Shown: piece by piece, positions 46,003-57,233 of the stretch | Layout: every line of letters begins with the position of its first letter | Numbering within the stretch: position 1 is the first letter of the stretch | Origin: Clostridium sp. AM58-1XD | GTDB lineage: Bacteria > Bacillota > Clostridia > Lachnospirales > Lachnospiraceae | Direction of reading: 5' to 3' | Assembly (NCBI RefSeq): GCF_003464085.1 | Contig: NZ_QSDR01000004.1 | Coordinates: 1-64,000, forward strand | DNA: 64,000 nt | Notes under the pieces: model-generated | The model's input: the letters and a program-made list of their open reading frames with translations, nothing else | Databases searched by the model: none | What the model was told of the DNA's origin: nothing | Made by a program: the position numbers and the translations under genes

Positions 46003-46105
46003 TATTTTCTCTCCTTTGTTGATAGTAAAAACTTTAAAAGAATCATTCGCATCAGTGATGATTTCTCTTTTGCCTTGTCATGAATACATTCTGTCATTTT
46101 GGCCG

Positions 46106-49100
46106 TCATCTGCCTGTATGGCCCTTATCCGCCCTGCCCAGTACGTTGTTCAGCGTACTCCAGAGCAGTTTCACATCGATTGGTTTTGCAATATGGGCAT
46201 TCATTCCCGCCTCCAGCGCTGCCTGTATATCTTCAGTAAAGGCATTGGCCGTCATTGCAATGATTGGAATTGTCATTGCATCCGCCCGGTCTGTCATTCG
46301 GATCGTTCTGGCCGCTTCATAACCGTTCATGCCGGGCATCTGTATATCCATCAAACTGCGTCATACGTCCCCGGAAGAGCAGTACAAAATGCCTCTACTG
46401 CCTGGAAACCATCCGTTTTAACCACAGACTGCGCACCGCACATATTGAGCAGCTCACACAGAATTTCCGAGTTAATCGCATTGTCCTCAGCGATGAGAAA
46501 GCGGCGTCCTTCCAGCAGTTTTTCTGCTTCCTCATTCACTGTTTCTGTTTCCTCCATCTCTGCCGTGCTTTCTCCGGCTGCTGCAGCTTCCCCCTCCAGT
46601 TCCACCAGGAACACGGTTCCTTCACCCACACGGCTTTCCACGGCAATCGTACCTTCCATCAAATCTACAAGTCCCTTTGTAATGCTGAGTCCCAGTCCGG
46701 TACCTTCCACAGACGCCGCATTGCGGCTCCGGGTAAACGGTTCGAAAATGTGAGTCAGAAAGGCTTCCTCCATACCCACTCCCGTATCTCTGATGGCAAA
46801 ACGATACCGGGCATTTCCCAGGTCCTTCTTGGGCGGAATTTCTTCTGCTGTGAATTCTACCCTTCCGCCTTCCGGAGTAAATTTAATCGCATTTCCCAAG
46901 ATGTTAATCATGATCTGATTGATCCTGAGGGAATCCCCATAAAAGCCGGGATGATGAATTCCTTTTTCCAGGAATGTAAGTTCCAGTCCTGCTGCCTCTG
47001 CCTGGGGGATCATCATATCGGCCAACTGCCCCATCAGTTTTGACAGGACGATTTTCGTATGGTTCAGAGTAATCTTGGAACGTTCAATCTTGCTCATATC
47101 CAGGATATCGTTAATCAGGCTCAACAGGTGTCTGGACGAAAACGATATTTTCCGCAGACAATTCTCCAATTTCTCCCGGTTATCCAGGTGGGCAGAAGCA
47201 AGTGCTGTCATTCCCATAATCGCATTCATAGGTGTACGGATATCATGGCTCATGGATGACAGGAAATCGCTCTTTGCCTGATTTGCTTCTTCCGCCTGCG
47301 CCAGCGCTTTCTCCAGAGCTTCTTTCGTACGCCGCTCCGCCGCCAGCATATCCGTCACATCTGCTCTCACCAGACAGATCGTTTTATGACCGCTGTCTCC
47401 CCAAAGTACATTTACCTGCTTATACCGTAGGCCGGTGTCGCCCTTCCATGGGAGGACGAAATCATAACCGGACGGCGAATCCTCCAGCTTCTTAAGCATT
47501 GTTTCCATCCGGAACTGTTTTTCAATCGATTCTCTGTCTTTATTCTGAACAAAATCTTTTGTAAAACTCTTTACTGCACGATCGTAGTTTTCTATTACAA
47601 ACGGAGGCAGATTTTCCAGTACGGTCTGGCGGGTATGCAACGTCAGATGACTCGTATCTGTTTTAATAAATGCCAGTAGTTCAAATGTATACGCAACTAC
47701 GTTTAGCAGCCCCTGCTCTTCCCTGACCGATTCGGTAATATCCGTACGTGCCAGGCAAATGCGCCCCAGCCGCAGGTCCACAGCGGAAACAGTCAGGTTT
47801 TTCGTCAGAATATCGCCGCTTTCCCCTACAATCGAATAGGGGAAGGAATAGGAACCGTCCCGTTCCAGGCGCTCTGTTATGTAGGCCGGATCCAGCATTC
47901 TGGCTACCTGTTCCCGGTCTTTTGGAACCACCTGGTTCTTAAGCATATATGCAATCCTGTGGGAATGCCGCCCTTCATCAGCTGCTATATCGCCACATTC
48001 CAGGGTCCCGTTTAGAAGCGTAAAGTGATCATTCTTCAGATCCACATCCGCCACCAGATCATAGCTGACTACCGAAAGCTGCTTCAGAATCCGTTCAGAA
48101 ATAACCTGTTCCGTTACATCGGTGACCGTCAGTATTCCCGTAATGTCTCTGGTATCCGGAGTTTCTACGAGGCTCATTTTAAACTGTACATAACGGCCTG
48201 CTTGTTCCTTCGGAAGTTTCATAAAGCAGTTCATGATCTGCTCCGTATCTCCCCGTTCAAACGCCGCAAGCGCCGGTGCATTCAGATACCGATTCAGGAA
48301 TTCTCTGCGCTCTCCACCTTCTACTACAAGGCTGCTGAGTCCGGTAAAAAATGTTTCACGGACAGTGCCAAACGTTCTCAGCAGATCGGAATCTGTATGA
48401 TCAATGATCTCATATATCTGATTTTTCGTCACATTACAGTGGCCGACAACAAGCGCATTCGGATCCATAGTTCGATAGTGCTGCAGAATCAGCTCCTTAT
48501 ACTGTCTGCGCAGCTGTTCCTGTATTTCCTGATCCCTGGTCACATCGTGAAAACTGGTATAGAGCCTGTATTCTCCGTTTCCGCTCTGAATCACAGAAAG
48601 CGTATTTTTTACCCACAGATAACAGCCGTTCCCTTTTTTCAGGCGGTATAAAATCTCACACTGGCTTCTGCCTCCGGCAATGAAGTCAGCCATTTGTTTT
48701 TTTACCATCTCCAGATCGTCAGGATGGATGCCGGCCATTACATCGCTCCGGTACGTCTCCCATGCTTCTTCCATCGTCATACCTGTCATCGCAGCTAATC
48801 CTTCAGACAGAAATTCCGTCGCCATTCTTCCGTCTTTTCCATAACGGACAACAGCGACGCCTCCCGGCAGATGCCTGACGACCGTCTGAAAATACTCTTC
48901 CATCCTGTACTGACTGCTGACGTCACTGTAAACGCCGTACAGCAGTTTCGTACCGTCTTCCTGGGGTTTTACAGAACCTTCCAAACGGATCCAACTGTAC
49001 TGCTGTTTTTTATCATTCCAGACACGGTAGACATGATGAAGAATGCTGTTTTTGCATATCGCTTCCTGAATGATTCCCTCCAAAGCCGCCACATCATCCG

Positions 49101-49662
49101 GATGAACCCCCAGGTAATCCGTCTCCTGTTCGACCGAATGAATATGCTCTTCGGAATATCCCATGACCTCATAAAAAACATGGTTGTGGAACACGGGATA
49201 AATACGTTGGCCGTCATAGCGGTAAACGCAGAGCCCGCAAGGAATGCTGCTGAAGGTGGTCTGAAGCTCCTCGCTGAGAGCTTTCGTCTGGATTTCCTTT
49301 GCCTGTGCTTCCGTTATATCCGATATATACTCAATTTGAGCCGGTCTTCCGTCCCATTCGATCAATTTTCCGCTGACCTGATAAACGCGCTGATTGACCG
49401 GATGGCGGTACTGTCTTGTAAACAGTTCCGTCCTGTTCATCTTCCCTGCACTGCAGAATGGGCATGGCTTCTGAAAGCCTGCCACCTGGTAACATGTACG
49501 CCTCTGCTCCGAAGGCATTGTACTCACAAACTCTTTCGCTAGACGGTTTAGGTAGAGCAGCTCCCGGTTGTCTGAGGCGCTGACGAAGACTGCAATCGGC
49601 GCATTGTCCATGACAGCTGCCGTCTGGATCGTGGAAAGCATGGAAGGAGAATCCTCCTGCAT
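46106..49662 (-). pseudogene. Hybrid sensor histidine kinase 2, single frameshift in the receiver
   Basis: About 1185 residues. The N-terminal two thirds hold four or five PAS-type domains, including the methyl-like PAS_3 signature HPDDLEMVKKQM. The kinase core follows (SSMSHDIRTPMNAIMGM, N box NILGNAIKFTPEGG, TGLGLSITKG), then a receiver. The frame breaks at 46352-46356: the first frame ends GTYDAV and the second resumes [10 protein letters not shown]. One extra T in the run restores the phosphoacceptor Asp. Start ATG 49662 is four bases after the stop of kinase 3 and has GAGAGGGGG ahead. No membrane anchor. Confidence 0.86.
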
Positions 49663-49665
49663 TAT

Positions 49666-52600
49666 TTAAACCCCCTCTCCGTAAATGAAATCATACAGCG
49701 TCTGATAAAGCCGTTCCGGGTCAATAGGTTTGGCCAGGTGGGCATTCATGCCTGCTGCTTTGCTCTTTTCAATATCATCATCAAATGCATTGGCCGTCAT
49801 TGCAATAATCGGTATGGTTTTTGCATCTGCGTTGCTGAGATGGCGGATATTTACAGCCGCTGCAAGACCGTCCATTAACGGCATACGGATATCCATCAAA
49901 ATTGCGCTGTAATATCCTTCCTGGGATTTGCTGAACAGCTCCATGGCACGCAGACCGTTTTCGGCCGTATCTACCTGGAAGCCTTTGTTTTCAAGCAGCA
50001 TTACTGCCACCTCCGTATTAATCGCATTATCCTCAGCCAGCAGCAGCCTCCTGCCTGAGAAATTGAAATCTGCCGGTTCTTCCTGATGCTCCGGCTCTTC
50101 CCTTCCTCCCAGCACTTTTGTAAATGCAGATACAAGGGAGGATTTAAACATCGGCTTGCTCATAAGCAGATTGACTCCTGCAAGTTTTGCTTCATGTTCT
50201 ATTGAAATCCAGTCATAGGCAGTCATGATAATAATGGTAACGTCCGGCCCCACAATAGAGCGAATCCTGCGCGCCGTCTCAATCCCGTCCATATCCGGCA
50301 TTTTCCAGTCGATCAGAATCAAGTCGTAATACCTGCCTGCGTCCCAGAACTCCTTCACACGGTCAACCGCCTTACGGCCGCTGTCCACCCATTCCGCCCT
50401 GATTCCCATTTCGTGAAGAGTGACGATGGCGCTTTCGCAGACAGCCACATCATCATCTACTACCAGGGTTTTCAAATGGGAAAAGTTATAGCTCTGGGTC
50501 TTTTGATGGTGACGCAGTTTTTCTTCTTCTGTAATTCCCAGCTTCACATCTATGGTAAACTCCGTGCCGATCCCTTTAATGGAACGCACCGTAATCTGGC
50601 CGTCCATCATGTCCACAATGCTCTTGGAAATGGCAAGTCCCAGCCCGGTTCCTCCAAATTGAGTCGTAGTGCCCGTAGATTCCTGGGAGAACGGTTCAAA
50701 TAGATGGGGAAGGAATTCCCCGCTCATTCCCACTCCCGTATCATTCACAATAAATCTCAGGACAGCGTCATTTTTCGTCCTTTTATGCAGGGAGGCGGAA
50801 AATGTAACTTTGCCGCTTTCCCCTGTGAATTTAATCGCATTGCTTAAAATGTTGATGAGTACCTGCTGCAGCTTCATGGCATCCCCGATGTAGTAATCGT
50901 CCAGTATCGGGTCCGTAATGCATTCATAGTCCACGCCCTTGGCCGCTGCCTGCCCATAGCAGATGGAGTTGATGCCATTGAGGAACTCTTCTGTAGGTAT
51001 CTTTTCATTTTTCAGAAGCATTTTTCCGCTTTCAATCCGGCTCATATCGAGAATATCGTTAATCAGCGAGAGCAGGAAACGGGAGGAAATTCCTATTTTT
51101 GAAATACAGTCCGCCACCTGTTCATCATCCCCGATCGACTGCGCCGCTATGGTGCTCATACCGATAATCGCGTTCATAGGCGTGCGGATTTCATGGCTCA
51201 TACGGGAGAGAAAATCTGTTTTGGCCGCATTGGCCTGTTCTGCCGCAATCAGAGCAGCAGCCAGTTCTTCTTTCTGCCTCTGCTCCTGCTGCACCACGTC
51301 GGTTACATCCGTACACGCAACACATACGTGGCCCAGGACTTCGCTGATATATGATACCTGAACGCGCTTGACTTCTTTATTGCCGTAGACGTCCTTCATC
51401 TCCACCACAAAGCTGTATGCATCCTGCTGAAGCAGCTGATGTTTCATATAAGCATAATCCAGTTTCTTCGTATACGTCTTCTGTCCATGTTCGTCCATAT
51501 ACTGTGCGGAAATCGCCCGTATGCCCTTCTGGAATTTTCCATTTGCAGAAATAACCCCCTCAAGAGCCTTGTGACACGAAACAAGTCTGTACGTGTCCTT
51601 CTGCATATCAACATCCATAATAATATCGTAATCCAAATCGGCAATCCTGCTGAGAAGCCGTTCCTGAAGCTTCTGTTTTGTAATGTCCGCAGTATAAAAG
51701 AATACGATAATATCCCCTGTAACCCGGTTAAGGCAAGAGTGGAATTTCGTACTCGCCCAGAAAATCGTTCCGTCATTTCGTTTCCGCAGAAAATCGAACT
51801 GATAGTCCACGATACCATTTTCGTAGTCGAGGAGCACCCGTTCACGATCCAGGGTCCTGCGGATATACTCCCCATATTCCGCATCTACAGCGGAATCGGC
51901 CAGATTTTCAACAGCCTCCGAATAAGAGGCGCCTGCTTTCAGGGAAGAACGCTCTTCGCCTGCCAAAAAGGTTTCCAGCCTGTTCTGTGTCAGGTTGATC
52001 GTACCCTGAATGCAGCCGTTCGCAGAAGATAGCTTTGCAAAATACGTCAGTTCTTCTTCATACAGTTTCTTTACCTGTTCCTGAAGCTGTTTCTGGACCG
52101 TAATATCGATACAGACAAAAGAAACCGCAGGCCGTCCGTCTTCCGCCGTAATTCTCCTGCCCAGATCGTGAACCCATATGTAAGAGCCGTCCTTTTTCTT
52201 CATCCTGTATTCGACGACATATTCATCCCCTACAGCCAGCTGGGTCGCGACTTCCTCGTCCACCATCTTCTGATCGTCCGGATGTATGCAGTTTGATATC
52301 CGTCCGCCGATATCCGCATCAAATTCCTCCTGATTCTCATATCCGAGATAATCCATCATATGACGGTTAATATAGTAAAGCGGAAATCCGTCCTCCATAT
52401 AGCCGCCCATCATCCCGCCGGGAAGGGAATCATTGAGCAGTTCCTGCCGCTGCCGGACGATGGTTTCCATCACCAGTGCACGGGGATAATGTTCGCCTTC
52501 TCTCTGGCTGAGGCCAGGCTCGGCAGCATAAAAGCTCCGTATCTTCCAATTTCCGTCTGCTTCCTGTATGCATGTAAAAAAGCCGCGCAGACGCCATGTA

Positions 52601-52890
52601 TAATGTGCATTCTTTAATGTCAGCTTCGTCGATATGCAGCGCACGCGCTCTGCCGGCGCATACTCATGAATCGTTGTGAGATTACAAACGAACGGCTCAG
52701 GATTTTCTTCTATATCCTGCCTGAGATATTCGGTCATTTCCGTAATTCCGGATGCAGACTCATTTTCACCAGTTCCGATAAATTCTACTTCATCAGAAAG
52801 AAACCCTAGCGTCCCTTCCGCATCTCGCTGCTCAAACCAGGTATGACAGAATTCCTGGACCATCTCCTTAACCGTATTTTGTTCGTTCAT
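49666..52890 (-). CDS. Hybrid sensor histidine kinase 3 with SnoaL-like N-terminal domain and two receivers
   Basis: 1074 residues. The first 130 residues (VQEFCHTWFEQRDAEGTLGF... GNWKIRSFYAAEPG) form a SnoaL/NTF2-like domain. Two or three PAS units follow (HPDDQKMVDEEV motif near 210), then the kinase core (SRMSHEIRTPMNAIIGM, NILSNAIKFTGESG, TGLGLAISKS). Two receivers close the protein: LILIDWKMPDMDG, and ILMDIRMPLMDG with LAKPIDPERL at the end. No transmembrane segment is present. It is the first gene of a three-kinase run. The second receiver may be a phosphate sink or relay target; no Hpt domain is seen. Confidence 0.9.
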   Translation of the reverse strand: MNEQNTVKEMVQEFCHTWFEQRDAEGTLGFLSDEVEFIGTGENESASGITEMTEYLRQDIEENPEPFVCNLTTIHEYAPAERVRCISTKLTLKNAHYTWRLRGFFTCIQEADGNWKIRSFYAAEPGLSQREGEHYPRALVMETIVRQRQELLNDSLPGGMMGGYMEDGFPLYYINRHMMDYLGYENQEEFDADIGGRISNCIHPDDQKMVDEEVATQLAVGDEYVVEYRMKKKDGSYIWVHDLGRRITAEDGRPAVSFVCIDITVQKQLQEQVKKLYEEELTYFAKLSSANGCIQGTINLTQNRLETFLAGEERSSLKAGASYSEAVENLADSAVDAEYGEYIRRTLDRERVLLDYENGIVDYQFDFLRKRNDGTIFWASTKFHSCLNRVTGDIIVFFYTADITKQKLQERLLSRIADLDYDIIMDVDMQKDTYRLVSCHKALEGVISANGKFQKGIRAISAQYMDEHGQKTYTKKLDYAYMKHQLLQQDAYSFVVEMKDVYGNKEVKRVQVSYISEVLGHVCVACTDVTDVVQQEQRQKEELAAALIAAEQANAAKTDFLSRMSHEIRTPMNAIIGMSTIAAQSIGDDEQVADCISKIGISSRFLLSLINDILDMSRIESGKMLLKNEKIPTEEFLNGINSICYGQAAAKGVDYECITDPILDDYYIGDAMKLQQVLINILSNAIKFTGESGKVTFSASLHKRTKNDAVLRFIVNDTGVGMSGEFLPHLFEPFSQESTGTTTQFGGTGLGLAISKSIVDMMDGQITVRSIKGIGTEFTIDVKLGITEEEKLRHHQKTQSYNFSHLKTLVVDDDVAVCESAIVTLHEMGIRAEWVDSGRKAVDRVKEFWDAGRYYDLILIDWKMPDMDGIETARRIRSIVGPDVTIIIMTAYDWISIEHEAKLAGVNLLMSKPMFKSSLVSAFTKVLGGREEPEHQEEPADFNFSGRRLLLAEDNAINTEVAVMLLENKGFQVDTAENGLRAMELFSKSQEGYYSAILMDIRMPLMDGLAAAVNIRHLSNADAKTIPIIAMTANAFDDDIEKSKAAGMNAHLAKPIDPERLYQTLYDFIYGEGV

Positions 52891-53091
52891 CCCTTAATCC
52901 TTTCCGTAAAACAATCTTCCTCCATCATATCATAGATCGATTTCAAGTTCAATCTTCAGCAGCCGGCTGGGCCTGGGATCATCCTCTGATTCCGCACAAG
53001 TGAACTTGTATAGTTCCGCCTGATTATGATATGATAGGAACTATGACAGCGGCGTTAAAAACGCCGGACAAATACCAGGAGGACTTTTTTT

Positions 53092-54390
53092 ATGAATCTA
53101 TATACTGACAACGACCTTCAAACGCTGGCTCAGACGCTTCATGCTTCCGTTTCCCCATATCATTGCATTCTGGAAGCGGAACGTCAGCTGTCTGAAGCCG
53201 GTTTTCTTCCGCTCAGCCTTGGAAATCCCTGGACTAAACTGAAACGGGGCGGCTCTTATTTTGTTAATGTTTTTGACTCCACCTTATTTGCATTCCGCAT
53301 CGGTAAGGAATTCCGTGAAACCGCTTCCATACGCATCGCCTCCGCCCACACAGACTGGCCCTGCCTCAAGCTGAAGCCATCTCCTGAGGTTTCTTCCGAA
53401 CGCTATGGCAAGCTGAACGTGGAGGTTTACGGCGGGCCGATCCTCAGCACATGGCTGGACCGCCCTCTTTCCATCGCCGGAAAAGTATGTCTGAAAGGGA
53501 ACAATCCATTCTCCCCTAAAACTGTTTTCGTGGACTTCAAACGGCCTCTCCTCACCATTCCCAACCTTGCGATTCACATGAACAGGAAGGTCAATGACGG
53601 CGTGGCGCTGAATCCTCAGTCCGATATGCTTCCTGTACTCACGCTTATTACGGAGGCTCTGGATCGTGAATGCTACTTTATCAATCTGCTGGCTTCTGAG
53701 CTGAAGGTGATGGCAGGGGAAATTCTGGACTATGAACTCTATATTTACAATACAGAACAGGGAACACAGCTCGGACTCGCCAATGAATTCTATTCCGCTC
53801 CCCGGCTGGATAATGTCACATCCGTTCAGGCGGCTTTGAGCGGCCTTGTGGAAACATCCCGTGACGACGGACTGAACGTCATCGCTCTGTATGATAATGA
53901 AGAGATCGGAAGTTTTACAAAACAGGGGGCGGATACGGCAGTTACTGAACGGATTCTGCGCAAAATTTACTCTTCCTTCGGTCTCACAGAGTTCCTGGAC
54001 GACGCATTGTTTCGCGGTTTTCTCCTCTCTATGGATGTGGCACACGCTACTCATCCGAATCACGGGGAGAGAAATGATATTAAGAATAAAATTATGCTGA
54101 ACGACGGCGTTGTCATCAAAATGGCTGCCAGGCAGTCTTATGCTACGGACGCCCGTTTTGTCAGCGTGGCGGAATCCCTCTGTCTGGAAAATGAGATTCC
54201 ATACAGAAAATTTTCCAATCGTTCCGATATTCCGGGAGGTTCCACACTTGGCGCCATCGCTTCCGGCAAGCTGAACATGCCGGCAGTAGATGTGGGAATT
54301 CCCATGCTGGCCATGCATTCTGCCCGGGAGCTTATGGGCTCCAGCGACCAGAAAGCGCTGACTGATCTCTGCCGGGCATTCTTCCGTTAA
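53092..54390 (+). CDS. M18-family aminopeptidase
   Basis: 432 residues, the usual size for M18 dodecameric aminopeptidases that remove N-terminal acidic or other residues from peptides in the cytosol. Metal-site motifs are in order: SAHTDWPCLKL, DNVTSVQAAL, DNEEIGS, DVAHATHPNH and AMHSARELMG near the C terminus. Start ATG 53092 follows AGGAGGACTTTTTTT. It is monocistronic, followed by the family 2 hairpin at 54411-54524. Confidence 0.92.
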   Translation: MNLYTDNDLQTLAQTLHASVSPYHCILEAERQLSEAGFLPLSLGNPWTKLKRGGSYFVNVFDSTLFAFRIGKEFRETASIRIASAHTDWPCLKLKPSPEVSSERYGKLNVEVYGGPILSTWLDRPLSIAGKVCLKGNNPFSPKTVFVDFKRPLLTIPNLAIHMNRKVNDGVALNPQSDMLPVLTLITEALDRECYFINLLASELKVMAGEILDYELYIYNTEQGTQLGLANEFYSAPRLDNVTSVQAALSGLVETSRDDGLNVIALYDNEEIGSFTKQGADTAVTERILRKIYSSFGLTEFLDDALFRGFLLSMDVAHATHPNHGERNDIKNKIMLNDGVVIKMAARQSYATDARFVSVAESLCLENEIPYRKFSNRSDIPGGSTLGAIASGKLNMPAVDVGIPMLAMHSARELMGSSDQKALTDLCRAFFR

Positions 54391-54410
54391 ACCAGCTGAT
54401 TTTATGTAAA

Positions 54411-54524
54411 AAGGGTGCTGCATAAGGAATTTCATATCCAAATACCAGCTTTTGCTCCTGGACAGCGGTCAGGCCGTTCCTTCTGATATTGGGATATGTA
54501 TGATTTTCCTTTTACAGCACCCTT
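54411..54524. repeat. Long-hairpin element, family 2, copy 5
   Basis: Outer arms AAGGGTGCTG / CAGCACCCTT and a core ATACCAGCTTTTGCTCCTGG with CCTTCTGATATTGG. Convergent genes lie on both sides, so it is placed as a shared terminator; A and T tracts flank the arms. Confidence 0.75.
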
Positions 54525-54572
54525 ATTTTCTGAAAAGCTGCATCAGGCAGCCACACACTTTTCAGGTCACAG

Positions 54573-55541
54573 TCAGTTTTTAAAATATTCATGATACATT
54601 TCAAAGAAATTCGTAGTTGTACAGCCGTCATCTCCCGAAAATTTCAGCTCTTCCCACATTTCGTCTCCAAAATCCACCGGATTTTTCTGGGCATATTCGT
54701 TGTATATCTGTCTGAAAATCTGATCTTTCTTCTCGATTTCCAGCACCTTTTTCCGTTCCTGCGTCGCGTCCATATCATATTCATTCAAACACTTTACAAT
54801 ATAATAAGCAGGGCCCACTTCAATCACGCTGCTCACTTCTCCCTCTGTCAGGGCAAAAGCCGCATCCTCCAGCGCTTTATCATCCTCGCCCCGCCCCAGT
54901 TTCCGTTCCAAATCAGGATTCAGGGAATATTCTGCCGCAATCGCCGCGAAATCGGCTCCTTCTTCCTGAGTCTTCTGCCAGACGAGGTCGGCCGTTTCCT
55001 TGTTCCACACTTCGATCTGCTGCAGCACCATGACCTTTGCCTCGCTGTCACTGACTTCCAGATCCATATCTTTCGTGGTCTCTGTAACCATCTTATTAGC
55101 CAGGCAGTATTCCTGATACATGATCCGGACATCGTCCTTATCGATGCCCATATATTCAATGTCTTCTCTGCTTAATTTTTTGTAGTAATCCTCTGTCAGC
55201 CTGTTCACTTTTTCCTTTTCCGCGGCATCCAGGCTGATGTCCTGTTCCCTGGCCATCATAGTGACCGTCCGCATCTCTTCTAAAAAGCTTTTTATCTGAT
55301 CCAAAAGGTAATTTTCAAATGTAGTACCGCTGTCGTCCATTTTTACTCCCCATATCTGGTCCGTATAAATCGATTCATAGCGGTTTCTTTCCGTTGCCAC
55401 AAAGATCATCGTCTGCGGCTCCGTATATTGTTTGGACTCCTTTGCCTCAGACATAAGGGGAATCCCCTTGCAGCCTCCAAGCAGCAGAGCCGCTGCCGTC
55501 AGAGGCAGCACTACTGTTTTCCATCGTTTTCCAAACTTCAT
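54573..55541 (-). CDS. PrsA-like foldase lipoprotein (parvulin-type)
   Basis: 322 residues with a lipoprotein signal ending LLLGGC (Cys24). An N-terminal chaperone-like helical region leads into a parvulin rotamase domain (about 195-270, LVWQKTQEEGADFAAIAAEYS, ALTEGEVSSVIEVGPAYYIVK). It is anchored outside the membrane and should help secreted proteins fold. Start ATG 55541 follows GAGGAGAGCAGA. The GH25 lysozyme, MPE and DHHW proteins elsewhere in the window are the sort of clients it could serve, but that is inference. Confidence 0.82.
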   Translation of the reverse strand: MKFGKRWKTVVLPLTAAALLLGGCKGIPLMSEAKESKQYTEPQTMIFVATERNRYESIYTDQIWGVKMDDSGTTFENYLLDQIKSFLEEMRTVTMMAREQDISLDAAEKEKVNRLTEDYYKKLSREDIEYMGIDKDDVRIMYQEYCLANKMVTETTKDMDLEVSDSEAKVMVLQQIEVWNKETADLVWQKTQEEGADFAAIAAEYSLNPDLERKLGRGEDDKALEDAAFALTEGEVSSVIEVGPAYYIVKCLNEYDMDATQERKKVLEIEKKDQIFRQIYNEYAQKNPVDFGDEMWEELKFSGDDGCTTTNFFEMYHEYFKN

Positions 55542-55572
55542 TCTGCTCTCCTCGCAAAGACTTCCATTATAA

Positions 55573-56357
55573 TCACAACAGGCATTTCAGCACCTTCAGC
55601 ACGCCGTCTCTTTCACTTCTGTCCGTCTGAAACCTGGCCGTACGGCGCACTTCTTCTCTTGCTCCTGCAACTGCGAAGCTGTAGTATGCCTGATTCATCA
55701 TTTCGATATCATTTAACTGGTCTCCAAATACCATTGTCTCTTCGGGTTTAATATTCAGGCTGTCCTGAAGCACGTTCATAGCCCATCCTTTATTCACATC
55801 CCGCGGAATAAAATCCATCCACGCTCTGCCGGATATGGTAGCGGTCCCATATGCTCCATACTCTGCTTCTGCCCGTTCGGCGATTCCTTCCAGTCCGCCT
55901 TCATAGTAACACGCTACTTTCAGAATCTCATCGTCGACGTTCTCCACATCATCTACCACCTTGACGTCATAGAGGTATCCGTCATGAATCCAGTCCAGAA
56001 ACTCCTGTTCTTAGAATCCATATACGCGACTTCCGGGCTGCTGATTACGATATCCATTCCCGGAACCTTCTTCATGTCGCGAATAAATGCTTTTGCTGCC
56101 TCGTTCGGAATCGTCTTCAGAAACAGGGAGCGATTATAGAGGCCGATAAAGCCCCCATTGTCTGCTATATAAAAAATTCGTCTGCGAATTGGAGCAAATA
56201 CCTTGTCCACACTGCTCCAGTGACGGCCGCTGGCCGCCGCAAACTGAATCCCTCTGTCTTTTAATTCCAGTATCACCGAAAACAGTTCCGGGTTGATCTC
56301 GTGAGACCCCTCCGGAACCAATGTCCCATCAATATCGGAAACAATCAGTTTAATCAT
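55573..56357 (-). pseudogene. Cof-type HAD hydrolase, single frameshift
   Basis: About 261 residues when repaired. Motif I is intact at the N terminus (VSDIDGTLVPEG), followed by a typical Cof cap domain, and the C-terminal motif FGDQLNDIEMM completes the active site. The frame breaks near 56007-56013: adding one base in the AAGAACAGG stretch gives SKKQEFLDWIHDGY. Such phosphatases act on sugar phosphates or nucleotides. Start ATG 56357 follows AGGAGGGAATTTGC and lies within the last codons of maf, an eight-base overlap implying one operon. Confidence 0.85.
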
Positions 56358-56958
56358 GCAAATTCCCTCCTGGTGCATTTTCATTCCATTTTTTCAGCTC
56401 CTGGTACAACCTGCCTACTGGCAGCCCCACCACATTGCTGTAATCTCCGCTGATACCCTTAATATAAGCAGCAAACCTTCCCTGTATCCCGTAGGCTCCT
56501 GCTTTGTCCATCGGTTCCCCGCTGTCCACGTATGCTTCGATTTCCTCTCTTGTCATAGGGTATACGGAAACGTACGTCTTTTCTGCAAATGTACATCTGC
56601 CCGCCGTTTTTCCATCTTTCATCCGTATTACAGTAACTCCCGTGCAGACCTGATGGGTACCTCCGGCAAGCATGCTGATCATCTTTACGGCCTCTGTCCG
56701 ATCCACCGGCTTGCCAAGAATTACGTCCCCGGCTGCCACTACCGTATCGGCTCCGATTACGAGAACGTCTTCTCTGCTCGCACCATATCCTGAAGCCACA
56801 TCTTCTGCCTTCCTCTCCGACAGCTCCTTAACGACTTCTTCAGGCACAATCTTCGTTACTGTTTCCTCCACCCCGCTGGGCAGTATTTCCGGTATAATTC
56901 CAATCTGCTCCAAAAGCATCTTCCTCCGTGGAGATGCAGAAGCCAGCACAATTTTCAT
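56350..56958 (-). CDS. maf: Maf-family nucleoside triphosphate pyrophosphatase
   Basis: 202 residues. The N-terminal LASASPRRKMLLEQIG and the central LVIGADTVVAAGDVILGKP with SMLAGGTHQVCTG are diagnostic; IQGRFAAYIKGISGDYSNVVGLP closes the active site. Maf proteins hydrolyse non-canonical or specific nucleoside triphosphates to monophosphates and slow septum formation when overproduced. Start ATG 56958 follows AGAGGAACGTAATC. It is followed directly by the overlapping HAD gene. Confidence 0.93.
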   Translation of the reverse strand: MKIVLASASPRRKMLLEQIGIIPEILPSGVEETVTKIVPEEVVKELSERKAEDVASGYGASREDVLVIGADTVVAAGDVILGKPVDRTEAVKMISMLAGGTHQVCTGVTVIRMKDGKTAGRCTFAEKTYVSVYPMTREEIEAYVDSGEPMDKAGAYGIQGRFAAYIKGISGDYSNVVGLPVGRLYQELKKWNENAPGGNLHD

Positions 56959-57021
56959 GATTACGTTCCTCTTTCTTAATAAACTACAGGTATTCCAAGC
57001 ACACCCCCGTTTGAGAGCTTA

Positions 57022-57191
57022 CCGCCAAAAACCAGGCGCTTCTTTCCGCCGGAGGCGCCATATCGGCGAAGCTGATATGGTATAAGCCGTTCATTGGCCT
57101 TATACCTGCGCATGCTGGTTTTGGCGTTCACCGCCAAAAGCCAGGCGCTTCTTTCTGCCGGAGGCGCCATATCGGCGAAGCTGATATGGTA
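57022..57191 (+). repeat. Multi-hairpin element, family 1, copy C with tandem half
   Basis: A 61-base segment (57022-57082) recurs at 57131-57191 with two or three changes, separated by 48 bases holding the GGTATAAG..CTTATACC hairpin and the left arm of the next, so the unit is about 109 bases. Hairpins include CTGGTTTTGGCG / CGCCAAAAGCCAG and CCATATCGGC-GAA-GCTGATATGG, which are compensated versions of the stems in copies A and B. Confidence 0.85.
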
Positions 57192-57233
57192 AAATAGCTG
57201 CCCGTCCCAAATGGAAGTGCAGCCATTCAATCA

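Noticed and set aside
53284..54441. A 385-codon open frame on the minus strand
   Set aside because: It lies opposite the M18 aminopeptidase, whose metal motifs are clear, and runs into the family 2 hairpin.
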